DNA from: Ottelia alismoides
Taxonomy: Eukaryota; Streptophyta; Magnoliopsida; Alismatales; Hydrocharitaceae
DNA length: 64,000 bases
Reading direction: 5' to 3'
Assembly (NCBI GenBank): GCA_037367405.1
Contig: JAZKJV010008266.1
Coordinates: forward strand, 496,001 to 560,000
The notes below the pieces were generated by a model. The model was given only the letters and a program-made list of their open reading frames with translations. It did not search any database and was not told the origin of the DNA. A program made the translations under genes and the position numbers. The first letter of the stretch is position 1, and every line of letters begins with the position of its first letter. This document shows, in pieces, positions 1-10,813 of this stretch.

Positions 1-962
1 CTTTAGGACTAAAGATCTATCAAGTCCCTTAGTCGATGCATCTGCCGAGGAGTCTTTAGATCCAACAAAATCCACAGCCAACACTCCTCGAGACACCAAG
101 TCCCTTAATGACTTACAACTGATTTGTATGTGTCTTCTCATTTTCTGATTGAACTTTGAACTCTTGATCTCGGCAATTGTGTTCATGTTATCACAATGTA
201 TTGAGATTTCTAGAACTAGCTAACCTACCATGGGAATTTCATAAAGAAGTTCCCTCAGCCATTCAGCCTCAATTCTGATGGTGTCCAAAGCACACAACTC
301 TGCCTCAAAGGTAGATCGAGCTAGAATGGTATGCTTTACAGACCTCCAGGAGACTACATCGCCTCCAAGGTTAAAGATATACCCAGTAACCCCATTACTC
401 CCATACTCCTCTTTTTTTCCTATCCAGCTTGCATTGCTATATCCTTCTAGTACAGATGGATATCTACCGTAATGCAAAATAGGGGAAATAGTTCCCTTCA
501 AATACTTCAGTACTCAATCTAGATCCTCCCAGTGTGTACGGTCAGGACAATTAGTGTATCTACTTAGCTTTGCAAGTGAGAATGGAATACCAGGTTTCAT
601 GCAGTTTACAAGATACATTAAGCTTTCTATCACTTGTGAATACCTTAGTTGAGCTACATGTACTCCACTTTTATTTTTAAACAACATTTTGGATGAATCA
701 AAAGGAGTTTTTACAACTTTGTAGCCTTGATATCCAAATTTCTCAAGTACCTTCTCAACATAGTGAGATTGAGAAACTAGATGCCATTAACTGACCTTGT
801 CAGTTTAAGACCCAAGATCACATCCGCAACACACATGTATTTTATCTCAAACTTGCTACTTAATAGTTCATTAGTCTCATTAATAATCCTCATATGTGAT
901 CCAAACAACAATATGCCATCAACATACAAGCACAAGATTTTAGTAGAGAACATTATAAAATA
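1..962 (-). pseudogene. Ty1/copia pol fragment (RT C-terminal half to RNase H), element F
   Basis: This is the 3' part of a copia polyprotein on the minus strand, cut by the window edge. Near 900-940 the RT catalytic box reads LYVDGILLFG where the family has YVDD, so the second catalytic Asp is lost. Between 780 and 500 the sequence reads SQSHYVEKVLEKFGY and then a SLMYLVNCMKPGIPFS-like stretch, the usual copia RT tail. From 501 to 220 comes RNase H (SNASWIGKKEE, then STFEAELCALDTIRIEAEWL). From 220 to 1 it continues through ISIHCDN to ADASTKGL, matching the copia ADPLTKGL end. Few stops are visible (for example near 515 and 222), so it is less decayed than neighbouring elements. No copia LTR separates it from the Athila LTR at about 963, so it entered as a truncated copy or its LTR was deleted. 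Confidence 0.9.
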
Positions 963-2489
963 AAATATAGCAAAATAGGTCCAAAATTTTCCAAATCAAT
1001 TTTAATATATAAATAATATAGAGAACTTTATAAAAACAAAAAAACTTTTTTTGGTGTTTTTGAGAAGTTTTTAGATATTTATAAAGGTTTTAGGGATTTT
1101 TCAATTTTTAAGAGTTTTCCTTTTCTATTTTTTGTGATTTTTGGTCTAAAGGCTACAAATATTTAAATAAACAAAAAATATTTTTTTGGGAATTTTTCAA
1201 AAAGTTTTCTGATTTTTGTATTTTATAAGTTAGATAAGGACAAAAACATGCTCATTTTATTTTTAATATATAGAAAAAAGGTCCAAAATTGCAAATTAAA
1301 AATACGACATGAAACTACAGGAAATCAAGAGCCTGCATCTTTTTTTATAATTTTTGGAGCACAATAGCTATTTTAAATAAATACAAGAAGCACACAGAAT
1401 ACAATTGCTAACAAGGGCATATATGTAAATAAAATAAGCTCCAGGGGTCTCTATACAAATTTATTAAAAAATACAACGTATATTAAATTTTCTTGGACCA
1501 AAAATAAGTACAAAAAGTAATAAGGGCATTTTTGCAAAATGGCCACCTTACGTGGAATGACACGTGTGGTGACCTGGTATGGATCTAAACGGACTATGAA
1601 ATAACTACAAGGGTATGCATGCAATTTTACCAATTTATTTACACTAAATACTTTATAAACAAGACTAATTAATAAATATAAAAAATGAGCAGGGTTAAAG
1701 GTGCAATTTACCCCTTATTAGGCATTGGCGGACGGTCTGGATACTTTCACTAGCCACGCGTTGCTCCCACGTACGACTATGATGCTTTGCTAGGGGATGG
1801 CTAGGATTAGATCCTCGATCTTTATCTAAGGGCTGAGGTGAAGAAGATCCAACGACTGGTGAACCTCACGAAAAACAACGATGATCGAACGACGATGAAG
1901 GCCACCAGAAAAACAGGGAAGAACCCGTGCGAGGGTGAGATTCAATCGGCCGAACCTCCACATCCCAAGCTCCTGCTTCACTGCTGATGGTCCAAAAAGA
2001 TTCTTGGCAGGTCTCTCTAGCGTCTGGCTGGCGCAAAAGGCTCTAGCGATGGTCAGAGGTCGCCCACGAGGTCAATGAGGCTCAAGAGCATCATGGACCT
2101 CGAATGAGCTTCAAAATCATTTCCTGCTAGTCTTTGGTGTTAAATCCTGCATAGGGGTTAGTCGAAGCCAAAGGGCGGTGCTCGGGGAAGCACAGGAAGC
2201 AGGAGCGGGTGAAGGCGTACATCGGGCGAAGGTCTCCGGTGGTCGGTGAAGAATGGAGAGCGAATCTTCAGATCCACGAGGGATCTAGATGCAATGGGAT
2301 GCCTAGAGTGATGAGAGGGTGAAGGGAAGCGAAGTGAGGGTGAAATGCGGGTCGATCAATAGTGGAGAATGATGGAGGTTACGAATACAATGATTACACA
2401 CTAAAAGTAGAGACCATTCACTAAACTAAATGTGTAATTAAAAAGCATAATTCAAATGCTATCTAAAGAAGGCAAAAAGAACATCTCTT

Positions 2490-2496
2490 ATACCTG
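2490..2496 (-). promoter_or_regulatory. candidate 5' splice site in LTR of element B
   Basis: On the minus strand the sequence reads GGCCAG followed by GTATAAGAG, close to the plant donor consensus. It lies about 200 bp downstream of the TATA box at 2690-2700. The same order is seen in the other Athila-type LTRs here. Confidence 0.35.
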
Positions 2497-2606
2497 GCCG
2501 GAGACCAGGGAACAGGATGGTCGGAGGACCACCGTGGACCACTGCCTCATCCTCGCTACGCCGTCTCCAAGCATGGGGAGGCTCGCAGCTATCACCTGGA
2601 CCTCAA

Positions 2607-2634
2607 CACACACATACACACACACACACACACA
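2607..2634. repeat. (CA)n microsatellite
   Basis: A run of CA dinucleotides with one interruption (cacacatacaca) lies in the GC-rich part of element B's LTR, between its TATA box and candidate splice donor. The other LTR copies here lack it. Confidence 0.9.
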
Positions 2635-2689
2635 AGGATACTTGGCGAAGCTCGAAGGAGGATCAAAAAGGGAAGAAGGAGCTTGGCGA

Positions 2690-2700
2690 TTTATTTATAG
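2690..2700 (-). promoter_or_regulatory. candidate TATA box of element B LTR
   Basis: The minus strand reads CTATAAATAAA, a strong plant TATA box, at the point where AT-rich upstream LTR sequence gives way to the GC-rich island. This is where a U3/R boundary would be expected. Confidence 0.5.
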
Positions 2701-4093
2701 ACAATGGGTCCATGCGAACTTGGATGACGATTATTGACACGCTCGAGGTAGATAAGTAGGATATGATGATCACACGAGGTAGACGGATGTGGGGCTCACA
2801 ATCTTTGTGAAGCGCTTGAGGTGGAAGGATCAATAGGGAAGCTTCGAAAAATCGAAGAAGACGAGGGACTCAAGGCTCTGATAAAAGTCAGAGCTGAAAA
2901 ATGGGAAGTTGATCGGGGTCAACATTCGCTGGAATTCTTTTGGCCCACGCAGATCACTACAGGACAAAATAGGCACTTATATTCGAAAATAATTAGTTAC
3001 AAATAGTAATTGATTTTATTAATTTTCATTATAAAATAAAAATGTTTAGTATTTTATGTAGCATTTTATTATGATTTTTATTTTTTATTGGTATTATTTA
3101 TTATAAGTTAATTTTTAGGAATATATTTTAGGTATATTCATCTATGTTTGGGCTATTATATATTTTATTTTATTATTTTATTCTCTCATTTCATATATTT
3201 ATAACTTATTTTTAGGTACATAAATTTATTTTTATTATATTTTTATGATATAATACATCCACTTAAATAAATAGGTATACTTATTATATAGATATAGGGA
3301 TGGGTATTTTGTCTACGTCTTGTATTTAGGTATTTTATTTTGATGTTTTCTTTATGGTTTTCTTTTAGTTTTAATATGTACATATACTATAAATGATATT
3401 TACAAATTATAAAAATATAAAACTATGAAAATAGTAAAGAATAAATAAAATAATATTTTATTCGAGTATATTGTACAATAGGGGCCCAAAACCTAACTTT
3501 GACATCTTAACTTCAAAAAATATGAAACCACTTCATTAAATAGCTTATTAAAATTTATATAAATTAAAGATGACTTTGATACATTTTGATTTTTTATTTG
3601 AGAGATATGGGTCTGGGAATTTGGGATTTTGGAAACATATTCAGAGTATAACTTTTACACTGTGTATTATTTTTTATGAAATCAATTTTATATTTTTATA
3701 TATTATTATCTACAATTTCATGCACAAAGTTTCTTTATTTGAGGTATAAAAAGTAGAGAATAAATTAGGTCCCAAAAATGAATAATTAATGAATTTATAA
3801 ATGGGATTTTTTTGTATTAATGGCCCTTGTCTCCCCCTACTTAATTCCTTGTCGACCTAGTCATCAAGATGCCCAGGTCTCGGGGTTTAGGGTCATAAAA
3901 TACCTTGGCATTTTATTCTTTTTCTTTTCTTTTATTTATTCTATAATTGTAGCATTAAAAATAACATTTTGTATAGTACTTATACAAGAAGGGATGGATG
4001 CTAATTTGTACAAAGTAATTGTATTTACATGCATTTGCTAGGATTTTTAAGTCCAAAACGATAGAGTAAAGGTGATGAAATGGAGATTCATCA

Positions 4094-4113
4094 CCCCTAT
4101 ACTTGCCTTTGCT
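4094..4113 (-). promoter_or_regulatory. polypurine tract of element B
   Basis: On the minus strand the sequence AGCAAAGG...AAGTATAGGGG directly precedes the LTR start TGATGAATC. This is the position and composition of the plus-strand primer of an LTR retrotransposon. Equivalent tracts precede the 3' LTRs of A (24109), C (34457) and D (61468). Confidence 0.75.
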
Positions 4114-4478
4114 AGTCCCTAGAAAGCACTTGTGCAATAAGTGTAGAAAAAAATAAAAAAAGAAAGAAATTGGATTGAATTTAATTCTCAAACTTACTTT
4201 CTCAAAAGCAAAGTTTGGAGCTTAAGTTGGACCTTTGGAATTTTAGTGCAATCGGAACCTTATTGGGAATCGGATTTGAAGCACAACAACATCGAGGATC
4301 TCAAAACTCATCTCAAGTCTCCTCAATAGCCAGCTCAAGATATTTCAACTCATATGCAAACCCTTATGACTATGAATCTGACTTGTACAATATATACGAT
4401 AGTGGCTCTCCCCAATTGAAATGACAAACAAATTGGCTTCTCCAGCATATGACAACCCAATGATTCCCAATCCCGCAA

Positions 4479-4519
4479 CTCTTTCCTCGAGGTGCGGGGT
4501 ACTCTCTTCTAAGTTCAAG
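4479..4519 (-). other. conserved LRREYP block in element B 3' UTR
   Basis: The minus strand can be read LELRREYPAPRGKS. Nearly the same nucleotides and peptide occur in A (23677), C (34844) and D (61029). No long ORF surrounds it, so it may be a conserved RNA or DNA element rather than a protein remnant. Confidence 0.5.
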
Positions 4520-6011
4520 TGACAACCAACTTAAGAGGAGGGGGTGAAGAGAAGAAAGGACGGTATCTAGTGTATCTACCTATCCTAGGATGCAAGACCA
4601 GTGTAGTCAATTCATCTAGCCGTTGGCTCACAAGATACGACTTTGAAGCTCAAGCTTGCTTATTGACTATACAAATATGTACACTCCGGTATGTATTTTA
4701 TTTTCAATCAATCCTATCCATTTTTTGGAGTTCTTGCTTTTTGCTTTTTTTTTGAAATACTATATACAACAACATTTACGTAAGAAGTTTTTCTGCTTGA
4801 GCCAGTAGACTATCCCTCTATTGAAGCATTATTGCAACCCATACTCTCATGTCTTTAGAAGTCTCTGCCACTGGACAGGTTGGGGTGCACTTCTCTCCCT
4901 AGACGAGGAAAAATGTTTCCACTTGTGTGCGTCTCATACCGACAAATCCAATCGCCTCATCACTCTAATTAAGTTGAGCCGAGTGGAAGGTGCATGTGTC
5001 CAAGTTAGGTTATTACCAACAAGAGCGGTGCATGTGCTACGAAATATTATACTTAGACAATCAAGAATCCATTGAAACAAGTCTCGTGATTCTCAAAGAA
5101 TTAAGTCAACTAGACCTGAAGTACCTCAATTCCAACTCCTATAAGGTTCCTGTAATTAAGTAGATTTAAGGTCCAACCAAGCTCCAATCTCCAAATTTTA
5201 CTTAGACTTGTTCAATTATCAAACTCAGTCCAAAAAATGCGAATGCTATGCAAATACTATGTACAATGCAGAAAATATTTTTGTAATGCAATTTTTTAAA
5301 CTTTTGAATTTAGGGGTTTTTTTGAAGAAAGATGATGTAAATGCAAAATTTTGGTATTTTTTGGTTTTGCAAATATTTTTGTGATTTTTGAAAGCAAAAA
5401 TATTTGGATAAAAATAGGTACAAATATTTACACGGGGATATATCTTATAATTACCAGAGATGGGTTTTAAAGAATTTCCAAGGGATAAGTGATCCTTTTT
5501 ATTGATATATATATAAAGGATTTTAATATGATGTTTATATTTCTCAAACTTATTTGAAAATCATTTTACAAACAATTTTGAAGACTATAGTCCAAAATAA
5601 ATTTTGCAAAGAATTTTTACAAATATCTACACACATTTGAAAAAGGTTTTTCAAACATTATATATAGATTTTTCAAAATGCTTTTGCAACCATTTTTCAA
5701 AACATATGCAAATCATTTTTAAAACATTTTTATTTCACACAAAGAAAAGAGATTTTTACGAACAAAATATTTTTACAAAGGTTGAAAAACATTTTACAAA
5801 ATATTTTTCAAATAGATTTCAAAAGAGTTTTTAAAAAGATTTTCAAACTATTTTTCAAACATTTTGCAAAAGTATTTTTACCTAATTTATAAATCAGTGT
5901 ATACCAAAATTTTGAGGAATAATATGCATCTTTTATTAAGTGTTTTTAATGAATTATATAGTATTTTATGCAGTATTTTTAGCCATATTTATTATTAAAA
6001 ATATGAATGTC

Positions 6012-6047
6012 TGAGTTATGGCTAAAGTATATACGCAACATATACAC
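6012..6047 (-). other. conserved TATA-rich box after the hairpin array, element B
   Basis: The minus strand reads TATGTTGCGTATATACTTTAG followed by CCATAACTC-like sequence, shifted slightly from its counterparts at 22572 (A), 36017 (C) and 59553 (D). It always follows the longest hairpin of the array. Confidence 0.5.
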
Positions 6048-6404
6048 TCCCCATACTTAGCTTGAGCTATGTCCTCATAGATCAGAGAGAAAAGAGAGAA
6101 GACACAACTCATACTGAGTATAGAAAAGCCTAAAGAATAAATGAATGAAGAAATAAACAAAAGAGAATTTGATCGTCCCACCTATACTTAGGATCAACTA
6201 ATCCTAAGTAGAGTAGACTGTACACAAGGCAGGGAGGGTCAAGGGTGGGAATGAACAGATCGTACTCAGATGGTCTCCCCCTATACTTAGGGTAAGATAT
6301 CCCTAACTACAGACAAGAAGAGGAGATAGTGGATAGGATCAAAGAATGAAATAACTCGGGGTGTACACACCCTATACTTAGGATAAAGTACGCCCTAAGT
6401 GTAC
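6046..6404 (-). repeat. hairpin array of element B (four hairpins)
   Basis: Four inverted repeats are spaced along the stretch at 6369-6404, 6276-6311, 6181-6213 and a long one at 6046-6124. Each pairs a TATACTTAGG-type arm with a CCTAAGTATA-type arm over a short loop. The long one uses arms containing CTTAGCTTGAGC and its near complement around a spacer. On the element's own strand the right arm runs into G-rich sequence resembling the PPT at 4094. Confidence 0.75.
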
Positions 6405-6477
6405 AATGCTGACAAAAAGGGATGATACACACATTTTTTTGAATAACGAAAACTGGAAAAAAATAAAATATGAAAGC

Positions 6478-7297
6478 TTAAAGGAAGAGTTTTTGAGTGG
6501 CATTATCCGAATGTTGTGATGCTTCTACTAATGTGGATGTATCTTTTGTGCGCAGTACTTGGATAGAGTCGACAACGGCCAAGAAAGTGTCATGCTTGAG
6601 GTAGGGATTCAATGACGACAAATGGTTGTGCGTCAGAAGATAATTCTGATATCACCATACTTCCTTGTCACACACTTCTTGAACTTTGAATGGCCATGTC
6701 CATTTACTCTTTAATTTGCCCGCGAAGATTTTCAACTTTGCATCAAATAACCACACTTTCTGTCCAGTCTTGAAGGTCTTTCTTCTGATGTGCCAGTCAT
6801 GCAATCATTTAACCTTCTCCTTGTACATCAATGTATTAGCTTATGCATAGTCTTTGAATTCCATGAGCCTGTTCTAATCATCCTTTCTTTACTGACCACC
6901 TAGTTGTGAGTCCAAATTACAAATGTCAACTGCCCACAATGATTTACGAATCAACTCCACTGGCAGGTGGCATGGCTTCCCATATATAAGACGATAGGGA
7001 GACATGCCCAACAGAGACTTGTAAGCGGTTCTGTATGCTCAAAGGACTGAGTTCAAAAGCAAGGACCAATTTTTCCTATTCGGCTTGACAAGCTCCTGGA
7101 GTATCGTCTTGATTTCTCTGTTGGATAGTTCTGTCATACGGTTGGTCTGAGGATGGTAAGGAGATGGAATCGATGCTCAATGACATACTCCTTCGTTAAT
7201 TTCTAGATCCCTCTGTTAATGAAGTGACTACCCCCATCCGATATCAGTATCTTTGGAATCTTGAACCGTGAGATGATGTTTTCTTTCAGAAAGAGAC
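6478..7297 (-). pseudogene. Athila integrase C-terminal part, element B (3' portion)
   Basis: The minus strand from 7297 reads LFLKENIISRFKIPKILISDGG, the region of the second catalytic Asp of the integrase core. It continues through frame-broken core sequence and a segment near 6960-7010 that corresponds to the YGKPCHLP region of element A. The end PYLKHDTFLAVVDS aligns with the integrase tail of A (PYIDHDTFLSIVDY) and stops at a TAA at 6478-6480. Several in-frame stops are present. The 5' rest of this gene lies beyond element A at 25388, so A split it. About 35 codons found in C (between GPFP and FLKE) are missing from both B pieces. Confidence 0.85.
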
Positions 7298-8306
7298 TGA
7301 TGAATCTGCAATTCATAATATTTATTCATCTATTTTAGCTTAAAATCCCTTATAAAATGCATGTATATAATACTAACTCCCTGTTCTTACTAACTTGCAT
7401 CTATGTGTAAATATTGTACACTTATTACTATTTTAACCTAAAATAAATAAATAAATACAGAAAGAAAGAAAAAATAAAGAAAAAAAAGAGAAGACTGTAT
7501 ATATGTAATAGATACAGGCTGACACGAACCCCGAAAGAAGGTCAAGACTTGACCTGATCGACCATGAATAAAGTAGGGGGAGATATGGTCCTTAATCAGA
7601 AAATCCAAAAAAATGTGTAGTAAATATTTATATAATTACACGATTTTATTTGTACATACATTGACCTCAAAATAAATAATTTTCAAAATAAAAGTTGTAA
7701 TAAAAATGTTTCCTAAATAATAAAAATAATTGCAAAATAAAATCATGTACAGAATAAAAGTAACCACATTCGGAAAAAGCATAAAGCGATAATTGAAAGA
7801 CCAATTCCAACTCCATATGAACTCAAATTGAACTAAACTTACTTCCATTGTATTCTAAATTAAATTATCTTTAAAATGGTTGCAATTTCATAATTTTTGG
7901 AGTTACGGTTGAAAAGTCGGTTTTCTGGGGTGGTTTGTGCAATATTTTACCATTTATTTGTACATATTGTATTTTTAAATGCTTTTAAATATTTTTAATA
8001 ATTATCTAAAATGGAAAAAACAATAATATAAAAATTTTAAAACAAAAAAACTAATTTCCTTATTTAACTATGTATATAATGTACCATATGTATATAATAT
8101 ATGTATATAGTTGCTATTCTTAACTAACCAACACAAAAAAATAAAAAAATAATATATTTTATACACTTTAATTAAGTGACGAAATTACAAAAAAAATAAT
8201 TTTTTGTAAATAATTTAACATTAATCCTTTCTTATCTTTATCTTATTTCAATTTTTTCTCTTATCTCTTATCTTCATTGAAAATTTTAAAAATTCAAACT
8301 CCATTC

Positions 8307-8318
8307 TTTATATATTAA
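8307..8318 (+). promoter_or_regulatory. candidate TATA box of element A LTR
   Basis: The sequence TTTATATATTAA lies just before the switch to GC-rich LTR sequence. It is kept, with one change, in the 3' LTR near 25127. Confidence 0.45.
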
Positions 8319-8473
8319 TATGGCTCCCTCTCCCTCATTTCAATTTGATCAATCTTTGGTGGGAGGAGTCCATTTTATGAGAGCCATCTTGTTGTAAAAG
8401 GGTGCCTAACCTCTGAGCCATCTGGTGACAACGAGTCGGCCTTCGTCGAGGCCATCACGGTTTCCATCCGCTC

Positions 8474-8484
8474 CCACAGTGAGA
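8474..8484 (+). promoter_or_regulatory. candidate 5' splice site in LTR of element A
   Basis: The sequence CCACA followed by GTGAGATT lies about 165 bp after the TATA box. In the 3' LTR the same place reads CACGATGAGA, so the donor may be mutated there. It is comparable to donors in the LTRs of B, D and the central LTR. Confidence 0.3.
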
Positions 8485-10795
8485 TTCACATTTTTTTCTC
8501 TTATTTGTAACCTAGGTTAATTGTAGTTTAATTTTTCGCACCTTTAATTTCATCATCATTTTCTCTCTCCATGTTTTAGAATCCATCATCACGATTCGAT
8601 TCGCCCGATCCGATTTTTCACCTTCACATTTCGATCTATTCGCGTTCTTATTCTACCTCACGTAATATTCCAACTCCGGTCGCGTACGGTGGTGGGAGAC
8701 ACAGATCCATTCCTCATTTTTCGTCGTATCCCTGTTCATGTATTCCGTTTCGATTTTGGGATTGAGCCCTCGTGCTCACATCCTAATTTGTTTATAAATA
8801 AAAAACAAAAAACAAAAAATAAATTGTTTTCTTTCTAACATTTGTTTTGCAGGAATAAAGAAAAAGATTACAAATAAATAATAAATAATATATATTTCTA
8901 CAGTTTCTATTTAAAAATATTAAAAAATTAAAGTTTTTTCTTTCTTCTATTTCTGTTTTATAAAAATAATAATAATAAAGCTTCCATACGTACGTTCTCC
9001 GCCATCTGGGTGGAGCTTCGCTGCGCCATCTCCTCTGATGCCACCGCCGCTCCCGCATTCAACACCGCGTCGTGGAGGCATGTGTCGCCCCGTGCGAAGA
9101 AGCCGCCGTCCACAGCTGTACCGTCGACCTAGGCGTATGTCGCCCAGCCTCCTTAGCCACCACCTTCTGAAGAAGCTTATTGACATACTGGAGCCGCGCC
9201 ATCGTCATTCCTCCACCGACCTCGCCATCTATACTAGCCAGAAGCTCCTTCACCCGAATGAAGTTCCTCCATCGTGCAACCCTCCCACTCGCGATCTCCT
9301 CCTCCACGCACTTGCACGGGCCGCCCATGCTGCCGCCGAGCCCTGCAACTTGTGCCTCGTCGACACGCCTTCAATCAACAACGCAACCTATTGCATGCCG
9401 ACCTCCGCCCTTCGCCATTGACGTGCCACCTGCCGCCCGATCGCCTACCGCCCCGTTGCTTGGGCGAGAAGACAAGAGGGGTGGCACCCCCCTTTAATTT
9501 TAAAGAGGAACGTATGAACCCCAAAGATTAGGATATTATTTTAGGTAAATTTCACTTCAGCCCCCCTTATATAATATCTGGCAAATGTCAGTCAACCCCT
9601 CCGGAGTCCTGCGATTTGCAAAGAATCCCCCTCTAGAGAAAAGCACGTTCATCGCACGTGTAACTTGGGTAATTTACAATTTCCACCTGAAATTTTATTT
9701 CTTGTTTTTCTTATGCGAAAACTTTGTAGAAATTACATTTCAGTCATGTTTCCAGACTTTAAGTCTGCATAATCTTTTCATTGGAATAAATAACATTTGT
9801 GCTCAATAAATTCTGCAAAAATTAGTGTTATCTCATGTTTAGTAGTTCTATCTACAATATTTTTTCATTACATTTTATCATCATTTATTATTATTAAAAA
9901 ACATGTCATTTTTTCATGTTTGAACTTTGAAAAATACTAAAAATGTGAATATTACTTCAAAAATTCCAAAAAAACTAAATTAATTTCCTTTTGGTGAGTT
10001 TTAATTTCTATACAAATTTCACGCATTATTTATTTATAAAATCCAAAAAATAGCAAAATACAAAAACCTTAAAAACTCATATAAAATTGTAAAAAATAAA
10101 AAACTATGATTTGAGTCCATTTTGTAGATAATTTCCTCTAGTTTTTACTAAAAATAATTTTCGCAATTTTTGATCTCATTTCCTATTTTTAAATTGCAAA
10201 ATAGTCTTGTTTATTCATTGTTTGCATTTTCCCATGTTTTTATTCATTTTAAAATAAAAAATATAAAATTCTCTAAAAAATTACAAAACAGTAAAAAAAT
10301 CACAAAAAGATAAAAAGATTTTCTTTAGATATTTTGAGCATTTTTGTCATATTTAAAAAATCCCCAAAAAACTTACATTTCTTTTGTGCTTGAATTTGTT
10401 TTCAAAATCATATTTTTGAAAATTTAAAAAAAAATACAAAATGAAAATCACTAGAATTTAAAATTTAGAAAAATAAAAAAAGAAATAAAAAATAAAAATT
10501 AAAAAAGGTAAAAATTTCATAAAAAGCAAGGTAATTTGCATTTGAGATTTCCTTTTTCTTTTAATTGATTTTCGATTATTTGAATAACCCTCGGAATTGT
10601 AGCCTCCTTGAGTTTGATCATGTTAGCTATACAGGTAAATAAGCAGCAAAAATTTCTCTCGCTTCATTATTCTTGTAATTATTGGCTTGAGAAAGAAAAA
10701 AACAAAATTGTTTTTTTGAGCCAGGAATTTTGGGGATCACAATGACAACTTTATATCATTAATAACCAATCCTCGAGATTATCGTCTCAACAAAA

Positions 10796-10813
10796 TGGTG
10801 CCGTTGCTGTGGA
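10796..10813 (+). promoter_or_regulatory. primer binding site of element A (tRNA-Asp type)
   Basis: TGGTGCCGTTGCTGTGGA is a decayed match to the complement of the plant tRNA-Asp 3' end, the primer used by Athila-type elements. It starts three bases after the LTR end. Confidence 0.75.

Larger units (their letters stand above)
963..4093 (-). mobile_element. 3' LTR of Athila element B, truncated at its far end
   Basis: Read on the minus strand from 4093, the sequence begins TGATGAATCTCCATTTCATC and follows the LTRs of element D (40811 and 61468) block by block: the terminal stem-loop, a segment ending AGTAGGGGGAGA near 3830, an AT-rich part, a GC-rich island (about 1740-2950), and a section near 1700 reading GGGGTAAATTGCAC. 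Similarity to D can be followed to about 970, where copia sequence begins. Roughly 0.6 kb of LTR is therefore missing. It is a non-coding terminal repeat carrying the promoter and processing signals; the short ORFs inside it are not genes. Confidence 0.8.
4114..6477 (-). other. 3' untranslated region of element B
   Basis: This non-coding stretch lies between the integrase stop and the PPT of B. In element order it holds the hairpin array (6404-6046), a TATA-rich box (6047-6012), about 0.7 kb of A/T-rich sequence with repeated TTTTCAAA/TTTTACAA motifs (5200-5950), a block around 4830-5100 shared with the other elements, and the LRREYP block (4519-4479). No env-like reading frame is visible. 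The layout matches the 3' regions of A, C and D. Confidence 0.7.
7298..10792 (+). mobile_element. 5' LTR of Athila element A
   Basis: The LTR begins TGATGAATCTGCAATTC, matching the 3' LTR start at 24109, and ends ...CTCAACA three bases before the PBS at 10796. Its first 1.28 kb matches 24109-25387 closely. Layout: AT-rich U3 (7298-8300) with a TATA box, a GC-rich part (8340-8510 and 8960-9530), then AT-rich sequence to the end. It is 3.5 kb long. The GC-rich ORFs on both strands at 8950-9530 show no recognisable protein and have no counterpart product in the sister LTRs, so I treat them as chance frames. Confidence 0.85.

Noticed and set aside
9038..9531. Overlapping ORFs of 85-127 codons on both strands in GC-rich sequence, as if a host gene
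   Set aside because: They lie within the 5' LTR of A in low-stop GC-rich DNA, overlap one another in several frames, and show no recognisable domain.
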